A stretch of DNA of 64,000 nt from Bog-950 sp964493695 (GCA_964493695.1 CAZBPG010000009.1:1-64000); one strand, 5' to 3'; shown: positions 34,963 to 44,949, numbered from the stretch's first letter. The notes: generated by a model not told the origin, from the letters alone. Numbers and translations are program-made.

Positions 34963-35487
34963 ATGGAAAAGAATAAAAAGAACCAGGAAATTGCTGACTT
35001 AAAAGAGAAGTTCGGCAACTCACAATACTTCTACATCACCGATTCATCTACACTTACCGTAGAGAAGATAAACAAGTTCCGCAGATTGTGTTTTAACTCG
35101 GGTATCGAATACCGTGTTTCGAAGAACACATTAATCCGCAAGGCTCTTGAGCAGGTGGAAGGAAACTACGAAGCGCTTTATCCGTTGCTGAACGGACCAA
35201 CCGGTGTGATGTTTTCAACCGATGGTGCAGCAGCTGCTAAAGTTTTGAAGGAATTCAGAAAGACAAATGATAAGCCGGTACTGAAAGGTGCTTACATTGA
35301 CAGCGATGTGTTTATTGGCGACAACCAGATTGCCGTTCTTGCTTCGCTGAAGAGCAAAGCAGAATTGATTGGCGATATACTTGGATTGCTTCAGTCTCCT
35401 GCTAAGAACGTTATCAGTGCGCTTCAAGGTTCATCGGCTCAGAAGATTGCCGGTTTGTTGAAGACACTGGAAGAGAGAGCAAACTAA
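34963..35487 (+). CDS. rplJ: 50S ribosomal protein L10
   Basis: A 174-residue stalk-base protein. The N-terminal rRNA-binding domain (FRRLCFNSGIEYRVSKNTLI) and the C-terminal helix that holds L7/L12 dimers (ALQGSSAQKIAGLLKTLEER) are complete. The partner gene rplL does not follow; a terminator and an HhH protein gene do. rplL is found alone at 51653. Confidence 0.98.
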   Translation: MEKNKKNQEIADLKEKFGNSQYFYITDSSTLTVEKINKFRRLCFNSGIEYRVSKNTLIRKALEQVEGNYEALYPLLNGPTGVMFSTDGAAAAKVLKEFRKTNDKPVLKGAYIDSDVFIGDNQIAVLASLKSKAELIGDILGLLQSPAKNVISALQGSSAQKIAGLLKTLEERAN

Positions 35488-35488
35488 T

Positions 35489-35560
35489 CACCCCTAAATC
35501 CCTCCTCGCCTTCGCGAAGCGCTTTGGCGGAGCAAGGTAAAGGGGACTTAAAGGCAAAAT
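35489..35560. repeat. REP-like C4/G4 element with an inserted hairpin
   Basis: ACCCCTAAATCCCTCCT at the left and TAAAGGGGACTTAAAGG at the right match the ends of the copy at 38686. Between them lies a GC-rich hairpin (GCCTTCGCGAAGCGCTTTGG region). Confidence 0.55.
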
Positions 35561-35565
35561 ACAAG

Positions 35566-35600
35566 GTCCGTTCATTATTTGAACGGACTTTTTTATTTTT
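35566..35600 (+). terminator. Intrinsic terminator ending the secE-rplJ operon
   Basis: GTCCGTTC (35566-35573), 7-nt loop, GAACGGAC (35581-35588), then TTTTTTATTTTT. Confidence 0.92.
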
Positions 35601-35605
35601 CGGTT

Positions 35606-36565
35606 ATGTGGAAATGGCTGGAACAATATTTTACTTTCACACAGGGCGAGAGGAACGGTGTTATCGCTTTGGTTTTCCTTTCTGCCTGCACCTTTATTGC
35701 CCCTCCGGTTTACTTCTACTTTCAACCGGTTGAGCACCTCGACAGTTCGATGTATGAAAAGGAAGTGACCGCTTTTATTCAGGAGTATAATGAGAGAAAA
35801 CTACTTGCCTCAGCCGATACGGTGGAAGATTCGCCATACGAAAAGTTTAACCCGTACACCACCGTTGATTTAGGCAACCACTTTAAGAAGAAAGAAAAAA
35901 GGGTAATTGAGTATTTCAATTTTGACCCGAATAAGATTGGTGTGGAGGAATGGATGAAACTTGGTTTCAGCGAAAAGCAGGCAGAGAGTATTGAAAAACT
36001 GAAAGCGAAAGGATTTAAGTTCCGCAAGCCGGAAGATTTGAAGACGGTTTATGTGGTGGGCGAAGAAAACTACAAACGCCTTGCTGCCTACATAAAAATT
36101 GAACCGAACGATTTTCCCAGGAAAGAATATCCTAAGACGGTTTATCCTGAGCGAAGGAAGGAGAAACTTATAGTGGATATCAATGCTGCCGATTCGTTGC
36201 AGTTTGAAATGCTGAGGGGAATCGGTCCATCGCTTGCCAGCCGGGTAATTAAATACCGGAGCCGGTTGGGTGGTTTTGTTTCTAAAGAGCAGATTAGAGA
36301 AGTATGGGGCTTTCCGGACAGCACTTTTCAGAACCTTGAAGAACAGCTGGTGGTAAATGAAGTATCAGTAAAGAAGATAAACATCAACACGGCTGACTTT
36401 AAAACGATGGGGACCCATCCTTACATCAATTTTGCCTACGCCAAAGTGATTGATGCCTACCGGAAACAACATGGAAATTTTAAAGCTGTGGTTGATTTGA
36501 AGAAGATTGTGATAATCAACGACAGCATTTTCCGAAGAATGGAATCATATGTTACGGTCGAATGA
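35606..36565 (+). CDS. Helix-hairpin-helix (ComEA-like) domain protein
   Basis: A 319-residue protein. ATG 35606 is preferred over TTG 35579, which lies inside the terminator. A single membrane helix (residues about 20-38, VIALVFLSACTFIAPPVYFY) anchors it. The outer part has three HhH-like units: FDPNKIGVEEWMKLGFSEKQ, then INAADSLQFEMLRGIGPSLA followed by SRVIKYRSRLGGFVSKEQI, and ININTADFKTMGTHPYINFA. The middle unit is a clear DNA-binding HhH of the ComEA type. Such proteins are common in Bacteroidota; a role in DNA binding at the membrane is inferred. Confidence 0.85.
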   Translation: MWKWLEQYFTFTQGERNGVIALVFLSACTFIAPPVYFYFQPVEHLDSSMYEKEVTAFIQEYNERKLLASADTVEDSPYEKFNPYTTVDLGNHFKKKEKRVIEYFNFDPNKIGVEEWMKLGFSEKQAESIEKLKAKGFKFRKPEDLKTVYVVGEENYKRLAAYIKIEPNDFPRKEYPKTVYPERRKEKLIVDINAADSLQFEMLRGIGPSLASRVIKYRSRLGGFVSKEQIREVWGFPDSTFQNLEEQLVVNEVSVKKININTADFKTMGTHPYINFAYAKVIDAYRKQHGNFKAVVDLKKIVIINDSIFRRMESYVTVE

Positions 36566-36621
36566 TTAAAAGACCGAAATAAGATGACAATTAGCTCAAA
36601 AACAGGATAATTTTGTTCGGG

Positions 36622-36652
36622 TTTAAAAATGATTGAAAAACTAATACTTTCG
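36622..36652 (+). promoter_or_regulatory. Probable promoter of the Omp28/T9SS gene
   Basis: TTTA (36622-36625), 19-base spacer, TACTTTCG (36645-36652). One mismatch to the consensus in each box. It leaves a 5' leader of about 50 bases. Confidence 0.5.
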
Positions 36653-36708
36653 CATGCTTCTTAATTTTTAAGAGGCATAAATCAGCTTCTTCAAAAAAAA
36701 ATACAAGC

Positions 36709-38685
36709 ATGAAAAACTTTTCACTCGTTGCAGTAATGTTGATTGCGACAGCATTTTCATTACAGTCGCAGACTGTTATTTATTCGCAGAATTTTTCTTC
36801 GGCCACTTTGCCAACCGGTTGGACCAACGTTGACAAAACGGGGAGCAACCCGACTGCAGGTATCTGGAAACGCTATACAACTAGCGATTTTCAATCCACC
36901 ACTTATGCCAACGGGTACTGGATATTTTTATCGGATGCTCAAACAAATGATAACCTTCCGGAAGATGCGGAACTTACTTCAGCGGCTATCAGTTGCACCG
37001 GTCATTCAAAAGTATTTTTGGAAGTGCAGCAGTGGTTTTATACCTACTTTTCGAACAACACCAACAGCACAGCGAAAATTTTAGTAAGTACAGATAGTAC
37101 TAACTGGAATGAAGTTTATTCAAATACAGAGGATACTGATAATCCGCAAACAGAAACGATAGATATAACAAGCTATGCAGCAAATCAGGCGACCGTGTAT
37201 ATCCGGTTTAAATATACAGGAAGCTGGGATGGCTGGTGGGCTGTTGATGATATAAGCCTGATTGAACCGCCAGCTCTCGATGCAGCAGTTGAGGAGGTTA
37301 CCGTTGCCAAGTACATAGCCGCTTCTTCGCAGGTTATTGCAGGAACTTTTTCAAATAAGGGAAGTACTACGATTACTCAGGTTCAGTTAGCCTACAGCGT
37401 AAACGGTGGTGCTCCGGTAACACAAACATTCAGCGGTTTATCTGTAGCTCCTTTCCAAACACAAGGGTTTACTTTCTCCACGCCAGCTTCTTTTACTACG
37501 GTGCAGTCTTATACTATTTCAGTTACGGCTTCCAGCCCGAATGGCGGAACAGATTTAGTTTCGTCAAACAATACAGCAGCAGCAATAACGGTAGTGTTGT
37601 CACAGTTCCCGGTAAAAAATGTGGTGATGGAAGAGTTTACTACGGCAGCATGTCAATACTGCCCGGATGCTGCTACTCGTATTAATCAGATTGTAGACAA
37701 CAACACCGGTCTGATTCCGGTTGCCATTCATGCAGGATTCGGCACCGATGCCATGACTACTGCAGACCATTCGACTATTGCGAGCGATTTAGCTACCGGT
37801 GGAGCGCCTGCCGTTTTAATTGACCGGACTTACTATAAAGTAGAAGATGGAGCGAGTGTTGCTTTCTATAATACTGACAGATGGCAGCCTTATGCTTTAG
37901 TACGCAAAGCCGAGTTAACACCTGTTTCTATTGCAGCCACCAATACCTATAACAGCACTACCCGTGTTTTAACCGTAGATTTAGCGGCTACTTTTTATTC
38001 TATTATTAATGATGACTACAGAGTTAACTGCTACATTGTTGAAGACAGTATTTCGGGAAGCGGAAGCGGATACAATCAAGTAAACGGGTCGAATGGAGAT
38101 AACACCAGCGAGTGGTATCAGGCCGGAAATCCGATTGTCGGGTATAAACACCGCCATGTAGCAAGATATATGTTTGGTGGGGCATGGGGTTCTACTTCTG
38201 TGGTGCCTACAACTACAACAGATGGAGGAACTTATAACAAACAGTATACTTATACTTTGCCGGCAGGATGGAATGATTCAAGAATCAAGTTAGTGGTATT
38301 GGTGCAACACTATAACGCGAGCAATGAATTCGACCGTCAGATTCTGAACTCTATGGAATTTGATTTGAACAGTTCCGGAAATTCGGGAGGTGTGGTGAGT
38401 TCAATTATAGAGAAAGGAACGGCTATTAGTTCAGCAAATCTGTATCCGAACCCGGCTAACGATTTTGTAAATGTTGAATATTCGTTGAACACAGATGCAA
38501 ATTTCAGTATGGAAGTTTATAATCTGTTGGGCCGGGCGGTTAAAAATTTCCCGGTTGTGAACCTTGGCGAGGGAGATTACAATACCCGCATAAATACTTC
38601 TGAATTAAACAACGGAGTTTATTTTGTGGTGCTGAAAGACGGCAACAAGACTGTTCAAACACTGAAGTTTGTAGTGAATAAATAA
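36709..38685 (+). CDS. Omp28-related protein with T9SS type A sorting domain (paralogue 1)
   Basis: A 658-residue secreted protein. Signal peptide at residues 1-20. Residues about 25-190 form a choice-of-anchor-type beta domain (WWAVDDISLIEP at its end). An Ig-like segment follows, then the Omp28 domain at about 300-560 beginning MEEFTTAACQYCPDAATRI, with a thioredoxin-like CxxC. The last 75 residues (LYPNPANDFVNVEYSL, then YNLLGRAVKNF and NNGVYFVVLKDG) are the type A CTD. A close paralogue is encoded at 53946. The CxxC and the Omp28 fold suggest a surface redox or binding role, not proven. Confidence 0.9.
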   Translation: MKNFSLVAVMLIATAFSLQSQTVIYSQNFSSATLPTGWTNVDKTGSNPTAGIWKRYTTSDFQSTTYANGYWIFLSDAQTNDNLPEDAELTSAAISCTGHSKVFLEVQQWFYTYFSNNTNSTAKILVSTDSTNWNEVYSNTEDTDNPQTETIDITSYAANQATVYIRFKYTGSWDGWWAVDDISLIEPPALDAAVEEVTVAKYIAASSQVIAGTFSNKGSTTITQVQLAYSVNGGAPVTQTFSGLSVAPFQTQGFTFSTPASFTTVQSYTISVTASSPNGGTDLVSSNNTAAAITVVLSQFPVKNVVMEEFTTAACQYCPDAATRINQIVDNNTGLIPVAIHAGFGTDAMTTADHSTIASDLATGGAPAVLIDRTYYKVEDGASVAFYNTDRWQPYALVRKAELTPVSIAATNTYNSTTRVLTVDLAATFYSIINDDYRVNCYIVEDSISGSGSGYNQVNGSNGDNTSEWYQAGNPIVGYKHRHVARYMFGGAWGSTSVVPTTTTDGGTYNKQYTYTLPAGWNDSRIKLVVLVQHYNASNEFDRQILNSMEFDLNSSGNSGGVVSSIIEKGTAISSANLYPNPANDFVNVEYSLNTDANFSMEVYNLLGRAVKNFPVVNLGEGDYNTRINTSELNNGVYFVVLKDGNKTVQTLKFVVNK

Positions 38686-38710
38686 CCCCTAAATCCCCTA
38701 AAGGGGACTT
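38686..38710. repeat. REP-like C4/G4 palindrome copy
   Basis: CCCCTAAATCCCCTAAAGGGG then ACTT, starting on the base after the stop codon. An inverted, slightly different copy lies at 38772-38791, the two bracketing the terminator hairpin. Confidence 0.75.
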
Positions 38711-38724
38711 GAACAGCCAATACA

Positions 38725-38768
38725 AAACGCAAACAGCCGAAGAAAAAATTCTTCGGCTGTTTGCGTTT
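38725..38768. terminator. Bidirectional terminator between convergent genes
   Basis: A perfect 20-bp stem (38725-38744 with 38749-38768, GCAAACAGCCGAAGAA inner part) and AAAA loop, between the Omp28 gene and radC, which converge. Confidence 0.88.
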
Positions 38769-38771
38769 AAA

Positions 38772-38791
38772 GCCCCTTTAGGGGTTTGGGG
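38772..38791. repeat. REP-like C4/G4 palindrome copy, inverted
   Basis: GCCCCTTTAGGGGTTTGGGG; the inverse of the copy at 38686. It ends five bases before the radC stop codon. Confidence 0.7.
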
Positions 38792-38796
38792 TGGTC

Positions 38797-39498
38797 TTAC
38801 AACATTCCGTTATCGGCAAAGCTGTAATAGTTTTTATCACCTACGATGAGGTGGTCGAGTAATAGCACATCAATCAGCTTAGCAGCTTCTTTTAGTTTTT
38901 TGGTCAGGTCAATATCTGCCTGGCTGGGTTTTAAGTTGCCCGAAGGATGATTATGAAAAGCAACGAAAGATGAAGCGAGTAGCTCCAAAGCGTGTTTAAG
39001 AATGATTTTGGTATCGGCAACGGTACCGGTTACCCCGCCTGTGCTGATGTGTTTGAATGTAATAGGGCGGTTTGCACGGTTCAGATAAAGCACATAAAAT
39101 TCTTCGTGTTTTAAATCGGAAATTTCGGGATACATGTAATCGAACAGTTCGCGGCTGGTTCGTATAACGGGTTTTTCGCGCACTTCGCTCGATTGTCTTC
39201 GTCTTCCTAATTCGAGCGCAGCTACAATGGTAATAGCCTTGGTATCGCCCAGACCTTTTTCCATTTTTTTGAGTTCGGTAACTGAAAGTTTTCCGAGTTC
39301 GTTTAAATCGCCACCAACGCGATGAAGGATTTTTTTGGCAATGTCTAAAGCAGAGTTTCCGGTTACACCGGTTCGGATAAGTATGGTGATTAATTCGGCA
39401 TCGCTTAATGCGCCTTTCCCTTTCAGCAGGAGTTTTTCGCGTGGCCGGTCTTCTTCTGCCCAACTTTTAATGGAGAGGAATTGGTTGTTTTCTTCCAT
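38797..39498 (-). CDS. radC: RadC-family JAB/MPN domain protein
   Basis: A 233-residue protein. The start at 39498 (MEENNQFLSIKSWAEEDRPR) fits family length; the longer frame to 39597 runs into the tandem array. An N-terminal HhH segment (KGKGALSDAELITILIRTGV) precedes the JAB/MPN domain with the metal motif FVAFHNHPSGNLKPSQAD. RadC was named for DNA repair, but its activity is unproven in general. It stands alone, transcribed away from the 41-bp array. Confidence 0.95.
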   Translation of the reverse strand: MEENNQFLSIKSWAEEDRPREKLLLKGKGALSDAELITILIRTGVTGNSALDIAKKILHRVGGDLNELGKLSVTELKKMEKGLGDTKAITIVAALELGRRRQSSEVREKPVIRTSRELFDYMYPEISDLKHEEFYVLYLNRANRPITFKHISTGGVTGTVADTKIILKHALELLASSFVAFHNHPSGNLKPSQADIDLTKKLKEAAKLIDVLLLDHLIVGDKNYYSFADNGML

Positions 39499-39587
39499 GA
39501 TTTCAGGTGTGTTTCGAGAGACAAAATACAAAAAAACGTAGCTCGAAAAGAAACACGTTGTAAAGAGATGATTTGCAGTGGACGGTT

Positions 39588-39945
39588 GAAGCCTCAACGG
39601 GCAGGTACGAATGTCTTAGCCCTCTGTAGAAACCACAACAAGCAGGTACGAATGTCTTAGCCCTCTGTAGAAACCACAACAAGCAGGTACGAATGTCTTA
39701 GCCCTCTGTAGAAACCACAACAGGCAGGGACGAATGTCTCAGCCCTCTGTAGAAACCACAACAGGCAGGGACGAATGTCTTAGCCCTCTGTAGAAATCAC
39801 AACAGGCAGGTACGAATGTCTTAGCCGTCTGTAGAAACCACAACAAGCAGGGACGAATGTCTTAGCCCTCTGTAGAAACCACAACAGGCTGGTACGAATG
39901 TCTCAGCCCTCTGTAGAAGCCTCAACGGGCAGGGACGAATGTGGT
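39588..39945. repeat. 41-bp tandem array A
   Basis: The word GCAGG(T/G)ACGAATGTC recurs at 39601, 39642, 39683, 39724, 39765, 39806, 39847, 39888 (as GCTGGTACG) and 39929, exactly 41 bases apart. The unit continues with CTCTGTAGAAACCACAACA. First and last units share the variant AAGCCTCAACGGGCAGG. There are no spacers, so this is not CRISPR. It shares period and core with array B at 50936. Confidence 0.92.
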
Positions 39946-40010
39946 GAGTGTGCAAAGACATGGTATATCTTTGTTTCAAGAAGACTGAGTGAAGGTTTAA
40001 ATCTGTTTAA

Positions 40011-40030
40011 CCGTTGGTTTAAACCAACGG
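40011..40030. repeat. 20-bp perfect palindrome
   Basis: CCGTTGGTTTAAACCAACGG. With a second hairpin at 40065-40080 (GCGGACT-AA-AGTCCGC) it lies between array A and the end of the M4 protease gene. Neither has a T-run; terminator use is uncertain. Confidence 0.6.
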
Positions 40031-40164
40031 TAAACAACCGATAAACGGAAAACTTAGTTTAACTGCGGACTAAAGTCCGCCAACTGCAATATGCCGGTTG
40101 TAAATAGCTTGTTATCTTCTGTTCGCGTGGCTAACATATCGAAGAGCAGGTTAAGAGTATTTTT

Positions 40165-43100
40165 TTATTGCACTGATACTTTTATGTAGTAGTGTTTTTC
40201 TTCTGAAAGAATTTGGAGATAGTAAATGCCTTTCGCGTTTGCCGATAAATCAAATTCTGTTTGAGTATTTGTTTCAATTTGTTTTTTGAGAATTAGCTGA
40301 CCAAGCGAATTGAAAATGTTTGTGCTTATTTTTTGGTTGAGTGCGCTTTCGATGTTAAGAGTAAATGCTCCGTTGTTTGGGTTGGGGAAAACAGAAATAT
40401 TTTTGATTTCAACAAATACACTAAGCCCATTTGGCAAACCCTCCTGAATAACATGAAAAGAATTGCCTTGAATAGTTACGTAGCAGTCTCTTTGGTTAAA
40501 GAATGGGTTGGGGTCTACTGAAAATGGAATATTAGCAGAACCGGAACCAGATGATGTATTGAAGTTTATAAACGAGCAAGCACCCGTATTTACAGACCAA
40601 GGACATGATTGGTCTGTATAAATGTTTACAGAAAAGTTACCACCTGACGAAGTGGTGTATTGGGTTGCGTTAGATAAAGTATAGCTCAAGCAGGAAACGT
40701 TCACTAAAACATTATCGGTAGCTGTGCAATTGTTGTTGTCGGCAACCGTAACAGAATATGTAGTTGCGGTGGATGGATTTGCAGTTGGATTTGAAACTGT
40801 TGCATTATTCAGGCTATTGGTTGGATTCCATTGATAGCTATAAGGGGCGGTGCCACTACTTGCAGTTGGACTGCCACCGATGGTTACACCTGCACCGGTA
40901 TTCGTTTGGTCTGTGCCTGCATTGGCTGTAGGTGAAGGATACTGACTAACGGTTGTGTTTGCTGAAGCAGTGCCGACACAATTTGCTGGATTAGTAACTG
41001 TAACCGAATAATTGCCCGCCACAGCTACTGCTACAGAAGATAATGAAGAGTTAAAACTGTTGGGACCCGACCAAGTGTATGCTGAACCGGTAGGGTTTGT
41101 TGAAAGAGTAACCGTACTACCCACGCAAAACCCGGGACCAGAGGGGATTATTGAAACAGAGGGCTGTGCGTTTACAGTGATGTAACCGGACATTGTTACG
41201 CTGTTACTACCACCACTATTGCTTGCTGTTAAACTCACGCTGTAAATTCCTGCTGTTGGGTAGCAAATATTACTTGGGTTCTGTGCGGTTGATGTTGGAG
41301 TGTTAGAACCGGGGAAAGACCAATTCCAAGTTGTGGGGCTGTTGGTTGAGTTGTCAGTAAAATTGATGCAAGTACCTGTGCAAACATTTGTATTGTTTGC
41401 AACGAAAGATGCAACCGGTGCAAGCGGGTTTTGTGTTGAAGTATAGTTTGCTGTCCATCCGACACCACGCACCGAAACACCTGAAAGAAACTCAACTAAC
41501 ATACTTCCACCCGTAGATGTGACAGAGGAAGGAATATTTATTCCTGAAAACTGTCCGAGAATGAAGTCGGTATTGTTCGCTCCATCATAAACAATAACTC
41601 CATCGTTGTTCTGCTCGGTGCTTAGGGATACAAACGAAAACGTGATGGTGCTTGCATTAGGTGGCTGAATCAACCAGGAACAGGAGGTGTTGTTAGCGTA
41701 TTGGTTTGCTCCACTTCCATCAGAAAAATTACCGCTTGGTGCAGTGAGGGTTGTTTGAGCGTTGCAATACGGATTACTTGTGGAAGTATAATTTGCTGAC
41801 CAACCTTGCGCAGTTGTTTCAAGGTCAGAATAGAAACGGACTAACATACTGCCACCGGTTGAGGTAACAGATGGAGGCAAGTTGTTTCCAGAAAACCTGC
41901 CTAACAATGGCGCAGCCGTTGTTGTACCGTTGTAAACTTCAACGGCATCGGGAATGGATTGCCCGTCCGGTGAGGCGGGTTCTACATCGAACGTAGTGAA
42001 GTTAAGCGAAACGGTGGTTGCCTGTGGCGGCTGAATGAGCCACTGGCAGTTCATGTTGTTGCAGTAGTTGTTACCTCCGCTGCCGTCTGTGATAATGCCA
42101 TAATCGGAAGTGTTCAAGTTTGCTGTACCGGTACAATAGGCGGCACCGGTAGATGTATAGTTGGCTGAGAAGCCAGGAAATGTTTGATACGAATTGGAAA
42201 CGAAATAAACCAACATAGTACCGGTGTTTGAGGTAACGGAACCTGGAATGGTTGTTCCTGATGTGTTTAGAATCATATTGGACTGATTGAGATCATCAAA
42301 GACAATGATGCCATCGTGACTCAACTCAGTATTGAACGAAGAAAAATCAAGCGTAACTGAAGTAGCACAAGGCGGTGCTATGTACCAAACGCAAACCTGA
42401 TTATTCGCGTAGTTGCCACTACCCGAACCATCGTTGAAAGTACCTGTTGGTGAAGAAAGAATTGTTCCACCACCGCATGTTGGTGTAACGCCTGTTGATG
42501 TGTAGTTAAATGACCAGCCTTGAGCAGTTACAGAGTTATCGGTTTTGAATTTAACTAAAACTGCGCCAAGTCCAGGTTGTGTAGTTATCTGTTGTGGCAA
42601 AGTTGTGCCCGTTAAAGTAATAGAAGGGGGGCCTATTGTGTCTGTGCCACCATAAATAAATATGGTATCAAAGCCAACCTCCAAGCTACAAACTGTAAAA
42701 GTGATTGTAATTTGATTAGCACCCGGTGGAGCAATCACCCATTTGCAATTTGAATTGTCGTTGTAATTGGCATTACCACTTCCATCTGTAACCGTGCCAC
42801 TTGAAGCTGTGAGCCAAGTTTGACCGCTGCAATATGTGTATGGATTGCTACCGATGCCTACTGCATACCAAGCTGCGCGAACTGCATCGTATTGTGTGGA
42901 GGGATTACCGTAAAGTTGTTCTGCTGCATCAAGAGAGCCGTAGTAAGAATTGTAATAAGTCGAATTAGAACCGCCAAGATAAGTAGTAAGATTAAGGTAA
43001 GCTATTTGCCTTGCCTGATTAATACCTATGCCTGTTACAGAATATGAATTACCTAAATCGTTTGTTCCGCTACCTCCCTGACATAGAAGATAGAACCAAT

Positions 43101-44949
43101 AATTTTGGACACCGCTATTAACGTGAACACCTCCATTGTCATACGCTGAATTTGAAGGGTCTGCCCAATAGCCATTTTGAGAAGGAGAGTTATATGTATC
43201 GGGTTGTTGACCTGAATTTGGATTGGACATAGAACGCATAAATGGAGATTGAAGCATTATGTTTTCCCCGATAAGCCAGTCAGGGCTCACTCCCGAATGA
43301 AACTCTATACATGTTCCGAAGATGTCAGCAAATGATTCGTTCAAAGCACCGGATTCGCCTTGATAGGTCAAGCCCCCGTTCCCATTGTGATTGACTACCA
43401 TATGCGTAAACTCATGTCCTTCAACATCAAGATTAACTACTGGTCCCATTCCAATTCCATCACCAGTACCATACTGCATAACATTGTAAGGAGTTGGAAG
43501 TGCTGAAGCATTGTTAGTTAGCCCTGGAGGGAAAACAAAATTTTTAATCGCGGAACCTAAATCATCAAAACTATTTCGATTAAAAACAGATGAATAGAAG
43601 TCGTATGTTTTTTCCATTCCCCAATGAACATCCAACGCTGGATTATTGGAGGACGAAATAGTATAACTTCCAGTGTTGCCATTCCCGCTTAGTGAATGCA
43701 CTCCGCTAGAGGTATTAAGGGTATAACTACCACCAAAATCATCACTTCCAACCGCATCATAGTCCCAAATTTCAATTGTGTAGGGAGGATTAACCATAAA
43801 GACACTAAGGTTGTTGAAAGTGAGCGGTGGATCCATGTCACTTATATAAGATGAACGTCCGTTGAAGATAACTTGGTTGAATGCATCTTTGATTATGAAA
43901 TAGAGGTCAGGAACTGCATCTGCAAATGGAGCATACCACCAACTTGACCCTACACTGGAAATCGTAAAGGAGGATAATTTAGGTGTGCTTGAAGTCCAAT
44001 TACTACTTCCATTTGTATAGTCCAAGGATTGGCTGGTCAAAGAATTCACATAACCGGAGACGGTCGCTGATGTTACAGGTATATAATTAAGAGCATTTGA
44101 AGCATTTGTAGCATTATAAGTTTGAATGTTTCTGCCACTCTCTCGTAAGCGATAACTTCCATTGTAACTATCGCAAGTGATTGACTGAGTTCCGCTGTAT
44201 AGTGTTGTAGCTGTACCGGGAGTGTCAGCATGAGCGATGAGATCTATTTTATTTAAAACCTTTCCTGTTGCAGCATCAACGAAAACGTTATACATAGTAA
44301 GCGGTTGTGCTATATCAATACGAACTTTGTAAACTAACTTGTATACCTTCCCTTTCTTGGTTGGAATACCAGCGATTAGAAGTTCAACAGGATATTCAGT
44401 TATTAGTTCAGTTGCTTTCAAATATCTCTTAGCTAATTCAAGTGCTTTTGTAGCTGAAATGGTTTGTTGTGTTTTGATGTTTTCAGTTTCTGCGATTTGC
44501 CCATTGATAGATGTTGCTTCCCCATTTTTAAAATGCACCATTACTAAAGCACCATCAACGGTAATGCCGTTGAATAGTTGCTGATAGTTTATGTGTGTAA
44601 AGCCGAGGTCGTCTGTGCGCTCACTTATTTGCTGGAAAGAATATTTATCGCTTAAACGCAACCATGATTTAAAGTTATTACTGACTTGCTCTTTAGTGAG
44701 CTTGTATTTTTTGAGGTTGAGATGAAATGAACCTTTCTCTATTTCAATCTTTAAATTCTTGCCTCCGGTGCCCGGAACCTGATTACTTGTATAAGGGGCT
44801 GTTGTAACAATGCCTGTTTGGCTTGTTCCGCTTTTAAAAGGGTTTACTTTGAGTGCAGGCAGTTGAACTGTTTGCGCTTGTCCCAGAGATTTCAATATAG
44901 TGGTTACAAAAAAAATTATAGCAAGACAATTTGAGTAGAGAGGTTTCAT
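40165..44949 (-). CDS. M4-family (thermolysin-like) metalloprotease with CUB, PKD, BACON-like and T9SS type A domains
   Basis: A 1594-residue secreted protease. The start at 44949 (MKPLYSNCLAIIFFVTTILK) is chosen for its signal peptide; the upstream extension is not signal-like. An FTP-type propeptide and a PepSY-like region come first. The catalytic domain has the zinc motif VEGHEFTHMVVNH and the third ligand in GALNESFADIFG. Four CUB-like domains follow (each with TDGSG or NDGSG and an NC-W-I-PP motif), a PKD unit (TTWNWSFPGS), two Ig-like units, a BACON-like unit (CPWSVNTGACSFINF) and the type A CTD (VFPNPNNGAFTLNIES). It acts at or outside the cell surface through T9SS. It is a single-gene unit. 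Confidence 0.93.
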   Translation of the reverse strand: MKPLYSNCLAIIFFVTTILKSLGQAQTVQLPALKVNPFKSGTSQTGIVTTAPYTSNQVPGTGGKNLKIEIEKGSFHLNLKKYKLTKEQVSNNFKSWLRLSDKYSFQQISERTDDLGFTHINYQQLFNGITVDGALVMVHFKNGEATSINGQIAETENIKTQQTISATKALELAKRYLKATELITEYPVELLIAGIPTKKGKVYKLVYKVRIDIAQPLTMYNVFVDAATGKVLNKIDLIAHADTPGTATTLYSGTQSITCDSYNGSYRLRESGRNIQTYNATNASNALNYIPVTSATVSGYVNSLTSQSLDYTNGSSNWTSSTPKLSSFTISSVGSSWWYAPFADAVPDLYFIIKDAFNQVIFNGRSSYISDMDPPLTFNNLSVFMVNPPYTIEIWDYDAVGSDDFGGSYTLNTSSGVHSLSGNGNTGSYTISSSNNPALDVHWGMEKTYDFYSSVFNRNSFDDLGSAIKNFVFPPGLTNNASALPTPYNVMQYGTGDGIGMGPVVNLDVEGHEFTHMVVNHNGNGGLTYQGESGALNESFADIFGTCIEFHSGVSPDWLIGENIMLQSPFMRSMSNPNSGQQPDTYNSPSQNGYWADPSNSAYDNGGVHVNSGVQNYWFYLLCQGGSGTNDLGNSYSVTGIGINQARQIAYLNLTTYLGGSNSTYYNSYYGSLDAAEQLYGNPSTQYDAVRAAWYAVGIGSNPYTYCSGQTWLTASSGTVTDGSGNANYNDNSNCKWVIAPPGANQITITFTVCSLEVGFDTIFIYGGTDTIGPPSITLTGTTLPQQITTQPGLGAVLVKFKTDNSVTAQGWSFNYTSTGVTPTCGGGTILSSPTGTFNDGSGSGNYANNQVCVWYIAPPCATSVTLDFSSFNTELSHDGIIVFDDLNQSNMILNTSGTTIPGSVTSNTGTMLVYFVSNSYQTFPGFSANYTSTGAAYCTGTANLNTSDYGIITDGSGGNNYCNNMNCQWLIQPPQATTVSLNFTTFDVEPASPDGQSIPDAVEVYNGTTTAAPLLGRFSGNNLPPSVTSTGGSMLVRFYSDLETTAQGWSANYTSTSNPYCNAQTTLTAPSGNFSDGSGANQYANNTSCSWLIQPPNASTITFSFVSLSTEQNNDGVIVYDGANNTDFILGQFSGINIPSSVTSTGGSMLVEFLSGVSVRGVGWTANYTSTQNPLAPVASFVANNTNVCTGTCINFTDNSTNSPTTWNWSFPGSNTPTSTAQNPSNICYPTAGIYSVSLTASNSGGSNSVTMSGYITVNAQPSVSIIPSGPGFCVGSTVTLSTNPTGSAYTWSGPNSFNSSLSSVAVAVAGNYSVTVTNPANCVGTASANTTVSQYPSPTANAGTDQTNTGAGVTIGGSPTASSGTAPYSYQWNPTNSLNNATVSNPTANPSTATTYSVTVADNNNCTATDNVLVNVSCLSYTLSNATQYTTSSGGNFSVNIYTDQSCPWSVNTGACSFINFNTSSGSGSANIPFSVDPNPFFNQRDCYVTIQGNSFHVIQEGLPNGLSVFVEIKNISVFPNPNNGAFTLNIESALNQKISTNIFNSLGQLILKKQIETNTQTEFDLSANAKGIYYLQILSEEKHYYIKVSVQ

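Noticed and set aside
35579..35605. TTG start of the HhH gene
   Set aside because: It falls inside the rplJ terminator; ATG at 35606 is better placed.
39588..39945. Possible CRISPR array
   Set aside because: The whole 41-base unit is repeated without unique spacers, and no cas gene is in the window.
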